64,000 nucleotides of DNA, taken from assembly GCA_040880585.1 (NCBI GenBank), contig JBBDID010000035.1:289391-353390 (forward strand), read 5' to 3'. Every line of letters begins with the position of its first letter. The first letter of the stretch is position 1. Of the stretch, positions 35,954 to 44,554 are shown one piece after another. The stretch is from Paracrocinitomix sp040880585 (GTDB lineage Bacteria; Bacteroidota; Bacteroidia; Flavobacteriales_D; Crocinitomicaceae). The translations under genes and the position numbers were made by a program. The notes under the pieces were generated by a model. That model did not search any database. It was given only the letters and a program-made list of their open reading frames with translations, and was not told the origin of the DNA.

Positions 35954-38900
35954 TTATTTTTTTAATCGCGGAAAAGATACATAAAAAGTCGTTCCCTTTT
36001 CTAATTCTGTTTCAAACCAAATTGTTCCCTGCATGCTTTCAACAATTTGTTTGGACATGGCCAGCCCCAATCCCGTCCCTTTAGATTTGGTGGTAAAATA
36101 AGGGACAAAGAGCTTTTCCTGAGCTTCCGGGTTAATCCCCAAGCCGTTATCCTGAACGCTGACAATGTACTTATTGTTCAATTGATGCAGGTTGATATTA
36201 ATTTTGCCTTCCCGTTCAGAAGGAATCGCCTGAATTGCATTTTTGATCAGATTATTGAAAACACGCAAAAGTAAATCTTTATCTGCCCAAATGATAGTTT
36301 TTTCTTCTGTGGAAATATTCAGTTGGATCGTGTACCGATCACTTTGGGCATAGACGACCTCCGTACTTTTTAAAATTTCCGCCAGGTTTAGAGCAGTTTC
36401 ATGAGCCTTTGGCATTTTAGCAAAGTTGGAAAATTCATTTGCGATTTTTGTCAGCGCATCTATTTGTTCAATCAGGGATTGAGAAACACGATCCAACTTT
36501 TCAGTAGATGCTTTGTCTGCCACATTTACTGTTCGCTTGAGATGTTGAATGGAGAGCTTCATAGGTGTCAGTGGGTTTTTGATCTCATGGGCGACTTGCT
36601 TTGCCATCTCACGCCAGGCACTTTCCCGCTCACTCTTGGCCAGGGCTTCTGCATTTTCCTGTAACTCTTCTACCTTTTTGTTGTATTCTTTTACCAGTTC
36701 GCCAATTTCATCTGTTCCTTCATATTTAATGGGGCGATACTTTGCACCAATTTGTACACTTTTTAAACTTTCCTGTATGTATTTCAGCGGACGGGTCAGG
36801 CGATTAGATACAATAATTGTCAAGATGATGGAGATGGCCAGCATCAGCACCATAATGTCTATGATCGCCAGTAAAAATCCCGAAATTTGATCTTCAAATT
36901 CATCTTGCCTGGAGATGTATTGTACGTTGAGGTAGGCTAAAAACTCTCCCTTTTGATTGAAAAAAGGAGAATAAGCCGATAAATAATTCAGTTTTCCAAT
37001 CTGCTCCTGATGAACAAACTCACTTTTTTTATTCAGGTGAATTTCTTTAAACGCGGCGGTGTTCATCTTTTTGGAAATTAATCCTTTTGAATAAATTTTA
37101 GGTTGTGAACTGGCAAGTAGATTACCTGCAGTATTGTACAGGTTAATATCCGTTACAAAAACATTGGAGAATTTTTTCAGCAGATATTCCAGGTAATCGG
37201 CAATGTCTTTTTTTAACTCCTCTTCTTTTTTTAATTTGGTTTCTAATTCTGTTTTTACAGACCCCAGCTTTTCCTTGATAAATCCACGATTGCTTTCTAC
37301 ATATTGATCTTCAACAAAAGCCCCGGCTCCAACCGCAAAGGCGATAAGCGTCACCAAAATCAGGCCGATTAAAACCGCTTGTATTTTAACATTGAGTTTT
37401 GTCCTTTTAAAGGAGATTCCTGTCTGAAGTTCTTTAAAAGTGATAGGGATAAGCAGTAAAACACCATAAATAATTAACAGATAAGAGAAGGAGGTAAAAA
37501 GGGATAGTGAAGCTCTTTTCTTTTTAGAGATGATCGTTTTATACCCTTTTTCTTCCTGAAAAATGTAATGGCTATATCCTTCCTTATCAACAAAAGCATT
37601 TTTTTGCGTCCACTCTGTACCTACTGTGGGATAAGCATATTCTCCTTTTCTGGAAACCAATTTTCTATCTACGTATTTAGCAATGGAGTAATTCTTTAAT
37701 CGGTCAATGGTGTTTGCCCCTTCATCCAACAATAGGGAAGGAAGTCCGATATCTTCAGGGAATTTTTTTGAGCGCATTTCCGTAATGAGGTAGCCCAGTA
37801 GCGAATCGTTTTCTACAATAGGATATTTTGCCACATAGGTCAGTTTATCCGTATAATCCTTGATAAAGTAGATGTTTGGGTTAATAGAAGAGGGTTCACC
37901 TGAAAGCGCAATAATTTCCTGAAAACGGTCAAAATCTTTGAGTTCATAATTGCCTAAGTCAACAACCATTTGCTTGTCGGTGCCAAAAAGGTAAAAAGTA
38001 AGGTCGTAGTTATTTTTTAGTTGGAGAAAATATTCAGACTCTAACTTTTCCATGAACGCAGATTGATTAAAATCTGATTGCAAGTAGGGGATCAGCGCTT
38101 TTTCTTTTTTTAATTGTCGTTCGGCATCATCATAATCAAATTCAGAAAAAGGGTCTTTATCTTTTGCAATAATCTCAGCTTGTGCCATGCGTAAATTCCG
38201 CTCATTGTTTTCAGCATACCCTTGCAAGATATAAGCGGCATAAAAGGCGATAAAAGCCAGCATACTGATGACATGGATAAATTTATATTCTTTCTCTTTG
38301 TACTCAAACCACAAGAGCGACCCACTTAAAAACACCGGCCAAAGTGAGGTCAGAAAAGAATGCGAGAAATAGATTTGGTCAATCGCCACGTAGATGCCTG
38401 AAGTAAGCGCCCACAGAAAAGCCAGACGATTCAACTCAAACTCATTTTTTTTAAGTTGAATAATGATGTATTGAAGCAACTTAAAGTAGGCGTAAAAACT
38501 GACTCCGATAATGGCCAGTCCAATGAATGAGTAGCTCTCCAGATTAAAGAGACGCTCCAGGTCAAAAGACATTTTGGAGTCATAAACCAGTGAATAAATA
38601 ACATCATTGATCTTAAAAGCGGCGTAGAAACTAAGCAGAAACAGAGGAACCAAAAAAAGCACGAGTTTGAGCTTGTTATTTCCTTGTTTGAACCAGTTGC
38701 GGGTGCGTTTGAGTAAAAAATGAACCAGGAGGAAGAAGATGGTAACGTTTATAATTAAATCTCCCAGTGAAGGGACAAATTCAGAAGAAGCAAAAAGTTC
38801 AGGATTAAACAACTCAAAATTATGAATGCCGGAACTCCATCCGGAGGTCAGCCAAATGTAACGCAAACCCACTATGAAGAGCGGGAAAAGAATAAGGAAA

Positions 38901-39610
38901 ACAGGGCGTTTGATCAGCACTTTTTGCATAGAACTGATGAGTAATTGAAGCAGAATGACAAAAGCGAGCAAATAAGAGAAAAAGATTAGAATTTCTATCC
39001 CCTCTCGCTGTTTCGCTTTCTTTTTTGGGATGACAGAAAACTGGAAATCTCCATTCAAATCGGTGATCGGAAAACCGTGATTTTCAATGGTAATTTCAGC
39101 CGGGAAGTGAGGGTACAGATGATCTGAAAAATCGTTTTTTAAGTCTTCATTTTCATGCCGATACTGGTTTTTAATTTTAAAGACCGCTAAAAGCAAACTA
39201 TCCCCTCTTTGTTGTTGATTCAGGTGATACCAGCCATTATCAAGCAGTAGCACCTGTCTGCCAAAAAAATCAGGAGAGGCAAAGGTCGGAATAGCAGCAC
39301 TGTTGGTGGTCCAGAGCTTTAAACTGTCATGATGATAAACAAAAAAATCAAAGTTGGTTTTTTGGGCTAAATTGAAAGCAGTTTTGAATTTTTCTTCTTT
39401 TTCTGAATGCTCATCCATCAATTCGCCGAACGTCAGGCTGGCTTCTTTCAAGGCTTTACAGCGTTCGTGATAAGCAGCCTCAAATTTTGCTGCGGTCTCT
39501 TCATTTACCCGAAGATTGAGTTCAAAATGATACAGTAAAAAGCCAAAAATCCAGAAAAAAAAGCCAAAAATGGCAGCTAAAATGAATTTTTTTCGGGATT
39601 TATGTTTCAT
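35954..39610 (-). CDS. Large multi-domain sensor histidine kinase, NtrY-like core
   Basis: A 1218-residue kinase. It has one N-terminal helix (8-30), an extracytoplasmic domain to about 205, some eight membrane helices to about 470, a second sensory domain to about 690, two more helices, a third extracytoplasmic domain and a final helix followed by HAMP. The phosphorylation site is His1008 in VAHEIKNPLTPMKLS, the NtrY-type H-box, and the ATPase motifs are FNNLIKNAIQA, QDNGLGIN and KGTGLGLAMSKQ. At about twice usual length, with three outer domains, it is exceptional. No response regulator is adjacent; the only partner gene is the antiporter three bases downstream. It could sense ions or envelope state, but that is inference. 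Confidence 0.88.
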   Translation of the reverse strand: MKHKSRKKFILAAIFGFFFWIFGFLLYHFELNLRVNEETAAKFEAAYHERCKALKEASLTFGELMDEHSEKEEKFKTAFNLAQKTNFDFFVYHHDSLKLWTTNSAAIPTFASPDFFGRQVLLLDNGWYHLNQQQRGDSLLLAVFKIKNQYRHENEDLKNDFSDHLYPHFPAEITIENHGFPITDLNGDFQFSVIPKKKAKQREGIEILIFFSYLLAFVILLQLLISSMQKVLIKRPVFLILFPLFIVGLRYIWLTSGWSSGIHNFELFNPELFASSEFVPSLGDLIINVTIFFLLVHFLLKRTRNWFKQGNNKLKLVLFLVPLFLLSFYAAFKINDVIYSLVYDSKMSFDLERLFNLESYSFIGLAIIGVSFYAYFKLLQYIIIQLKKNEFELNRLAFLWALTSGIYVAIDQIYFSHSFLTSLWPVFLSGSLLWFEYKEKEYKFIHVISMLAFIAFYAAYILQGYAENNERNLRMAQAEIIAKDKDPFSEFDYDDAERQLKKEKALIPYLQSDFNQSAFMEKLESEYFLQLKNNYDLTFYLFGTDKQMVVDLGNYELKDFDRFQEIIALSGEPSSINPNIYFIKDYTDKLTYVAKYPIVENDSLLGYLITEMRSKKFPEDIGLPSLLLDEGANTIDRLKNYSIAKYVDRKLVSRKGEYAYPTVGTEWTQKNAFVDKEGYSHYIFQEEKGYKTIISKKKRASLSLFTSFSYLLIIYGVLLLIPITFKELQTGISFKRTKLNVKIQAVLIGLILVTLIAFAVGAGAFVEDQYVESNRGFIKEKLGSVKTELETKLKKEEELKKDIADYLEYLLKKFSNVFVTDINLYNTAGNLLASSQPKIYSKGLISKKMNTAAFKEIHLNKKSEFVHQEQIGKLNYLSAYSPFFNQKGEFLAYLNVQYISRQDEFEDQISGFLLAIIDIMVLMLAISIILTIIVSNRLTRPLKYIQESLKSVQIGAKYRPIKYEGTDEIGELVKEYNKKVEELQENAEALAKSERESAWREMAKQVAHEIKNPLTPMKLSIQHLKRTVNVADKASTEKLDRVSQSLIEQIDALTKIANEFSNFAKMPKAHETALNLAEILKSTEVVYAQSDRYTIQLNISTEEKTIIWADKDLLLRVFNNLIKNAIQAIPSEREGKININLHQLNNKYIVSVQDNGLGINPEAQEKLFVPYFTTKSKGTGLGLAMSKQIVESMQGTIWFETELEKGTTFYVSFPRLKK

Positions 39611-39869
39611 TGGTTCTATGAGGGGTTAAGCCGCATTTGCAGCAAAAATCAATCCAATTTTTAGTGAATACAGAGATTAAGATAGGAATATTTTTATAAT
39701 CCTGTGCCGGACAATGAAAATTAACTGATACTGTGAAAATATAAGTTATTCCAGGATTCGCCGCCAGAAATGTATATCAATCATATTTAGTTCATTTATA
39801 CAGACTCCCGCACCGTGAAGAACTAATTAGAAAAGGAAACTTAACCGATAAAAGCGAAGTAAACTTTGC

Positions 39870-40556
39870 TTATTTAATCACTAATTTTGATTGAAAGACC
39901 TTGTTGGTGAAACGAATTCTTACCAGATAAACACCTACAGCAAGAGATTGTCCATCAATTGTGTTTTGACCGTTCTGTAGAATTTGATTCATTACTTTAT
40001 TTCCGGCAAGATCAAAAAGGTACATTTCTCCTGATTCAGCAGTCTCGATAACAAATGAACCCGAAGAGGGGTTGGGATAGATATTGAAGCGGTCAGCTTG
40101 AAATTTTTCTACATTGGCGGTTCCGATACATCCTTGATCAGGCATGGAATCCATTTGTGTATAATCAAATGTCAATCCGGAACAATAGGTGCTGGATTGT
40201 ATAATCATGTTTGAAGTATCTGCTAAATTAGAAGGGGTATCATAAAACAACTCTTTAATTATAAAATTATTTGTGCTATCACCTCCTTTGATCACATTGG
40301 CACCTTCAGCGACGTACAACACAAGTTGATCACTCCAAAGAATGGTTAACGTGGATTGGGGTTCCATGTAAATAGTATCGGGATTATTACTGAAATAAGA
40401 AGCATAAGCATTAAAACACAAATGATGGTTTCCAAACCAAAGCGTATCTCCCATATAGAGATTGCTAGTAGTGTTTGCCGAAATGGTTGGGGAGCACTGT
40501 CCATGTACAGAAGCTAAGAATAAAGTAAAGAGTAGGGTAAGAGTAGTTGCTTTCAT
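39870..40556 (-). CDS. Secreted protein with T9SS type A sorting domain
   Basis: A 228-residue exported protein with a signal peptide ending near SVHGQ (residue 20), a central domain of about 120 residues that is beta-rich and has no named family, and a C-terminal type A sorting domain (FNIYPNPSSGSFVIE...LAVGVYLVRI). It is therefore probable T9SS cargo, released or anchored at the cell surface. It stands alone. A 9-bp inverted repeat (ATCTGATTT at 40560-40568, AAATCAGAT at 40598-40606) lies just before its start and after the GT39 stop. It could be a regulatory site or a weak terminator. Confidence 0.85.
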   Translation of the reverse strand: MKATTLTLLFTLFLASVHGQCSPTISANTTSNLYMGDTLWFGNHHLCFNAYASYFSNNPDTIYMEPQSTLTILWSDQLVLYVAEGANVIKGGDSTNNFIIKELFYDTPSNLADTSNMIIQSSTYCSGLTFDYTQMDSMPDQGCIGTANVEKFQADRFNIYPNPSSGSFVIETAESGEMYLFDLAGNKVMNQILQNGQNTIDGQSLAVGVYLVRIRFTNKVFQSKLVIK

Positions 40557-40613
40557 TTTATCTGATTTATAGCAGTATGGGAGGTAGACGTCAGTTCAAA
40601 TCAGATAGTTGCT

Positions 40614-42323
40614 TTAGTCTACTAATAAAGTAGACTTTTGTTGAGCCCCCCGAAAATAAAACTTATATCCGCCTTTTTGATACAACTTCTCAAGCTGTGG
40701 CAAGGAATCTAACTCAGTATGCTGAATTTTGGTGATGAAATAAGCATCATAGTCAATATCGCCATGCAGTAAAAACTTTTTGACTGCTGTGTTGAGCGGG
40801 GTGTGGAGGACGGGATCGCCGTGAAAAACTTCTTCGTGGACTTTTTTATGTGCGTTGGGGTGGGGGGCTTGCCGGAAGTAGAAGTAATGGGCATAGCTTT
40901 TAAAACCTACGGTTGTCATATAGACTTCTTCTCCCTGTTTATCCTTTAAAAAATCGATCATGGGGCCTTGGGTGTATCGCTCAATTTTGCTGACGACAAA
41001 GATCATGGTCAAACTCAACGTTATTGAGAATAACAGGGCATTTACTTTCAGGGCTTTGATCAATTTATCCTTTTTCCAGAATCGAATCAACAAGAAAATC
41101 CCTGCCAAATAAAACAACACAATCAACGGTTCAAAACCGCTCCAACTGACTTCCGGATTGCTAAATCCCGCCACGGCAAAAGGATCTTTAAATAAGTGCA
41201 GAAACTGATCTTTAAAAATCGCAAAGAGCGGTAATCCCACAAAAATGAGCGTATAAATCCCCACCAACAAGAAAAACGGAATTTTGACATACAATTTAAG
41301 CTCACTCCACTTGTATTTTGATATCACCACAGCAGCTAAAAACGATAAGGGCAAATACGTCATGGACGAATAATGCACAATTTTGGTCGTCACAATCGAG
41401 AATAAGATCAAGACCACCCAAAATAAAATCGTCCACCAGCGCTCTAACTCCGAATCTCGATTGTGTTTGATCAATGAAGGCAAAGCCAATACTGAAAGCG
41501 GAAAAGTCCCCAAAAACACCACTATAAAATGATAATAAAAAGGCTGCGCATGTCCGGCTACGGGGTTCAAAAACAAATCAATCTGATAATTGATAAACTC
41601 AACCAAAAACCAGGGGCCGTTATTGATGACTTCAACGCCAAACCACAAAAAAGAAATGATCAGGACAGTCAGCGCAAAAAGGACAACTTGCTTGAAAGAG
41701 GGGAGTAGCTTGAATTTTTTGACAATCAGATAGACTAAAAAAGTCAAAAACACCAGTAAAAATCCTACCGGTCCTTTGGTCAACACCGCTAATCCGCAAA
41801 AAACTCCTGAGAGAATGGCGCGCTTACTTTTAGGTCCATCATCCCCCAAGGCTTTAAACAAATAATAAGCGGAAAGAAAAATAAAAAGGTTAAAAACCGG
41901 GTCAATGATCGCCGATCTAAAATAAACCTGGGGTAAAAACGCACAGAGATAAAGCAAAGCCCAAATGAGGCCAAATCGCTCATCCCGCTCTTTTTTTCCA
42001 AAAAAATACAGTATAGCAACGGTTATTATCCCGACCAGGGCATTTGGAAATCGTGCAGCAAATTCATTGACACCAAAAAGATGCATGGATCCGGCTTGCA
42101 ACCAAAAAAAGAAAGGGGGTTTTTCCCAAAAAGGGGTGTAATTGACCTGCACTTTGAAGTAATCACCGGTCACCATCATCTCACGGGCAGACTCGGCAAA
42201 ATTGATCTCATCCCAATCAAATAAATTGACAATACCAAGCGTAGGAATAAAAGCCAGTACTGCCAAAATAATGACAAACCTGAAATGAGCAGATTGATAT
42301 AGTTCCCTGAAAAAAAGTCGCAC
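40614..42323 (-). CDS. GT39-family (ArnT-like) membrane glycosyltransferase
   Basis: A 569-residue protein with about 11-12 membrane segments and the PMT/ArnT pattern. An acidic pair follows the first helix (NLFDWDEINFAESAREMM), then YTPFWEKPPFFFWLQ, as in enzymes that transfer sugars from polyprenyl-phosphate donors. Lipid A or a protein could be the acceptor. Start is a GTG at 42323 that overlaps the TAG of the GT2 gene by one base. The GT2 enzyme upstream could make the polyprenyl-phosphate sugar that this one uses; this pairing is inference from known DPM/PMT partnerships. Confidence 0.85.
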   Translation of the reverse strand: MRLFFRELYQSAHFRFVIILAVLAFIPTLGIVNLFDWDEINFAESAREMMVTGDYFKVQVNYTPFWEKPPFFFWLQAGSMHLFGVNEFAARFPNALVGIITVAILYFFGKKERDERFGLIWALLYLCAFLPQVYFRSAIIDPVFNLFIFLSAYYLFKALGDDGPKSKRAILSGVFCGLAVLTKGPVGFLLVFLTFLVYLIVKKFKLLPSFKQVVLFALTVLIISFLWFGVEVINNGPWFLVEFINYQIDLFLNPVAGHAQPFYYHFIVVFLGTFPLSVLALPSLIKHNRDSELERWWTILFWVVLILFSIVTTKIVHYSSMTYLPLSFLAAVVISKYKWSELKLYVKIPFFLLVGIYTLIFVGLPLFAIFKDQFLHLFKDPFAVAGFSNPEVSWSGFEPLIVLFYLAGIFLLIRFWKKDKLIKALKVNALLFSITLSLTMIFVVSKIERYTQGPMIDFLKDKQGEEVYMTTVGFKSYAHYFYFRQAPHPNAHKKVHEEVFHGDPVLHTPLNTAVKKFLLHGDIDYDAYFITKIQHTELDSLPQLEKLYQKGGYKFYFRGAQQKSTLLVD

Positions 42324-43066
42324 TACAGCTTTTTAAAAATCTTTGCTTTCATGCCTAATTTAGAGAAAAAATACTGCATGGACACTTTCATTACGCCTAA
42401 TCCGTAAACAGCACTGCGTTTAAAATTGATAGACGAAGCCTCTTCAAAATATTTTGTGGGACAAGTAATCTCGGCTACTTCATGACCTGCGTAAAGAATT
42501 TGCGCCAGAAATTGATTATCAAACACAAAATCCTCTGAATTATCATTGTATGGAATATCTTCCAGCACTTTTCTGGAATAAGCGCGGTAACCGGTGTGGT
42601 ACTCAGACAGTTTTTGGCGCATAAAGACATTTTGAAAAAGTGTTAGAAAACGATTAGCAATCCATTTATACCTTGGCATACCTCCTTTTAATGCACCCTT
42701 ACCTAAAATCCTTGAAGCAATGACCACCGGGTAAACATCATTGGCGATTAAAGAAACCATGGGGGTAATCAATTTGGGGGTATATTGGTAATCAGGATGC
42801 ACCATAATAATGATATCAGCACCAATTTCCAGGGCTTTGTTGTAGCAGGATTTTTGGTTCCCTCCGTATCCACGATTTGTTTCATGAACAATGATATGCT
42901 CAATACCTAATTCTTTGGCTTTTTCAACGGTATTGTCAGTACTTCTGTCATCTGTTAAAATGATTTCATCCACAATATCCATTGGAATTTCATTATAGGT
43001 TTTTTCCAATGTTTTGCCTGCATTATAGGCCGGCATTATTACGGCGACTTTTTTACCCTTAATCAT
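42323..43066 (-). CDS. GT2 glycosyltransferase, polyprenyl-phosphate sugar synthase type
   Basis: A 247-residue soluble or peripheral GT-A enzyme. The nucleotide-binding start VAVIMPAYNAGKTLEKTYNE, the ILTDDRSTDNT aspartates and the MVHPDYQY segment (in place of DxD) match the DPM1/DolP-mannose synthase branch. The YHTGYRAYSR motif of that branch is also there. It would load a sugar onto a polyprenyl phosphate for the GT39 enzyme encoded next. A minus-strand TATATTTG box at 43096-43089 probably drives both genes. Confidence 0.87.
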   Translation of the reverse strand: MIKGKKVAVIMPAYNAGKTLEKTYNEIPMDIVDEIILTDDRSTDNTVEKAKELGIEHIIVHETNRGYGGNQKSCYNKALEIGADIIIMVHPDYQYTPKLITPMVSLIANDVYPVVIASRILGKGALKGGMPRYKWIANRFLTLFQNVFMRQKLSEYHTGYRAYSRKVLEDIPYNDNSEDFVFDNQFLAQILYAGHEVAEITCPTKYFEEASSINFKRSAVYGLGVMKVSMQYFFSKLGMKAKIFKKL

Positions 43067-43088
43067 GAATATAGATTGAAATCTGCCG

Positions 43089-43096
43089 CAAATATA
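43089..43096 (-). promoter_or_regulatory. -7 promoter box for the GT2-GT39 pair
   Basis: Minus-strand TATATTTG, a full match to TAnnTTTG, 23 bases upstream of the GT2 start. The -33 region is not recognisable, and copy 3 of the 12-bp repeat element begins about 35 bases further upstream. Confidence 0.5.
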
Positions 43097-43130
43097 TCAG
43101 AATTAATTGGCTTTCTTTTTTGGGTGGGTC

Positions 43131-43264
43131 ACTGAGTCAGAAATCGAGCCGAAAATCGAGCCGAAAATCGAGTCGAAAATCGAGTCAGAAATCGAGTCGG
43201 AAATCGAGCGTAGTCGAGATTGTAGTCGAGATCGCAGCCGAGATCGCAGCCGAAATCCAAGACA
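43131..43264 (+). repeat. 12-bp-period repeat element, copy 3
   Basis: The longest copy seen: six units of the GAAATCGAGTCG type, a central GCGTAGT, then four units of the CGAGATTGTAGT type, ending CCAAGAC. It opens with ACTGAGTC, as do the minus-strand copies near 600 and 1200. Open frames here simply repeat four residues. Confidence 0.88.
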
Positions 43265-43369
43265 AAAAAGTAAGCGTATAAGAAAATAGGAATCTTCAAA
43301 ATCATTCGATTCTTAATTCAGGGTTCCCAGTGTCTAAGTCAGGAAACAGTATGATGTAAAGAATTGATA
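43265..43369. other. Gap between repeat copy 3 and the SiaC-like gene's terminator
   Basis: The 43067-43443 gap holds the promoter box, repeat copy 3 and the hairpin at 43370-43390. In the rest I see no gene, RNA or clear signal. Confidence 0.4.
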
Positions 43370-43390
43370 AATCCCGCAAAAAACGGGATT
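43370..43390 (-). terminator. Terminator of the SiaC-like gene
   Basis: A perfect 7-bp stem AATCCCG / CGGGATT with a 7-base loop; the minus-strand tail is TTTATC, a weak U-tract. It lies about 55 bases past the stop at 43444. Confidence 0.6.
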
Positions 43391-43443
43391 GTTTAACTAT
43401 GTATTTCCTTTAAAAGAAATACAAGTTTCACGAATAATGGCGA

Positions 43444-43821
43444 TTAAGAATTTTTAGGCTTCAGCTCAAGAATATCACCCACCAAAACTTTGTAATCTTG
43501 ACCTACTTCTTCCATTTCAAAATCATCTACGTCATAAAACCAGGTAATCCTGACATCTCTTTCTTTTTGAAGAAGACGGAGTTTTTTAAAAACATCCAGT
43601 AGTATGATAGAGGTAGAAGTGTTAAAATATTCCAGATCAAGCTCAGCACATATTGATTGTGAATCAGTTTTAACCAATTCTAAGAACCAATCCTTAAAAG
43701 GGTCAAAAAAATCACGTGCGTCTTCCGGGATGCATTTTCCTTTGATTGAAAAGTGACCTGTTTCAATATCCCCTTTGATTTCAGGAGTCTTGTGGGTAGC
43801 GTTTATCGTTATAGTTTTCAT
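43444..43821 (-). CDS. SiaC-like (DUF1987) regulatory phosphoprotein
   Basis: A 125-residue protein of the DUF1987/SiaC family. It has the opening INATHKTPEI, the IKGKCIPEDARDFFDPFKDW block and the YFNTSTSIILLDVFKKL segment, where SiaC of Pseudomonas is phosphorylated on threonine. In Pseudomonas SiaC works with the phosphatase SiaA and kinase SiaB to set c-di-GMP signalling and aggregation. No siaA, siaB or cyclase gene is adjacent here, so it is an orphan. It is bracketed by two same-direction copies of the 12-bp repeat element (43131 and 43984). The family is well supported; the role here is unknown. Confidence 0.8.
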   Translation of the reverse strand: MKTITINATHKTPEIKGDIETGHFSIKGKCIPEDARDFFDPFKDWFLELVKTDSQSICAELDLEYFNTSTSIILLDVFKKLRLLQKERDVRITWFYDVDDFEMEEVGQDYKVLVGDILELKPKNS

Positions 43822-43983
43822 AAGTTAGGCAAAGTGACAAAGTCGGTTATTTATAAAGATAGCGTATTTGAGGAATTATTAATTAATAAACTTAATTTTT
43901 CGTTGAAATAGTAATTAATGAACCTTGTTCAAAAGCCTTCGGAATTTGCTTCTTTTTTGCATTAGTGACTGAACACACACCGA

Positions 43984-44073
43984 CCGAAATCGAGCCGGAA
44001 GTCGAGCCGGAAATCGAGTCGGAAATCGAGCGTAGTCGAGATTGTAGTCGAGATTGTAGTCGAGACCCAAGCC
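43984..44073 (+). repeat. 12-bp-period repeat element, copy 4
   Basis: Three units of the GAAATCGAGTCG type, a central GCGTAG, then two units of TCGAGATTGTAG, ending CCCAAGCC. Same orientation as copy 3, 850 bp away. The rest of the 43822-44125 gap holds no gene. Confidence 0.87.
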
Positions 44074-44125
44074 AAAAAGAACAGCAACAAACTTTCAAAA
44101 GAAAGAACTAAACAAGCGTGAAGTA

Positions 44126-44488
44126 TTATAAAGTAGGATAAAAAGCACCTTCAATATGCTCCAATCGCTCTTCTTTACTATTGATCACGGCGATAATCAA
44201 ATCAAAACGACACTCCAGATCAATCTCCTCTTCATGAATGTACGCATTGGCCGCTTTGATAATTCCTTTTTGTTTTGATTTTGAAACCAGTTCTCTGGGA
44301 TCGGTTAAATAATCACTTTGCCGGGTTTTTACTTCCACTACAACCAATTCGTCTTTATCACGGGCAATGATATCCAACTCCAGTTTTTTAAAACGGTAAT
44401 TCCTTTTGAGAATTTCAAAGCCCTTTTTGACCAAAAAATTCGTAGCTTTTTGTTCGCCGATTTTACCCAGCTCATTATGTTCTGCCAT
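44126..44488 (-). CDS. YraN family (UPF0102) endonuclease-like protein
   Basis: A 120-residue protein with a restriction-endonuclease-like core: GKIGEQKATNFLVKKGF, then ELDIIARDKDELVVVEVKTR, which contains the D-x(n)-E-x-K metal site. The length is usual. The family is near-universal and its job is not settled; links to RNase HII and DNA processing have been suggested elsewhere. It is divergent from the gene at 44555. Confidence 0.88.
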   Translation of the reverse strand: MAEHNELGKIGEQKATNFLVKKGFEILKRNYRFKKLELDIIARDKDELVVVEVKTRQSDYLTDPRELVSKSKQKGIIKAANAYIHEEEIDLECRFDLIIAVINSKEERLEHIEGAFYPTL

Positions 44489-44504
44489 AAAGCTAAAATA
44501 GTTG

Positions 44505-44512
44505 TATTTTTG
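44505..44512 (+). promoter_or_regulatory. -7 promoter box for the gene at 44555
   Basis: TATTTTTG, a full TAnnTTTG match, about 43 bases before the ATG at 44555. No good TTTG lies 17-23 bases upstream. Confidence 0.5.
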
Positions 44513-44554
44513 TTTAATCGTAACAATTTTTGCTGAACCCCTTATAATATAGAA

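Noticed and set aside
40560..40606. Strong terminator after the GT39 gene
   Set aside because: The 9-bp inverted repeat has a 29-base loop and no T-tract; it is kept only as a remark.
43131..44073. CRISPR-like array
   Set aside because: The units are 12 bp, contiguous and without spacers; no cas gene is near.
43107..44098. Open frames across repeat copies 3 and 4
   Set aside because: Same cause as above; both strands are open over the repeat only.
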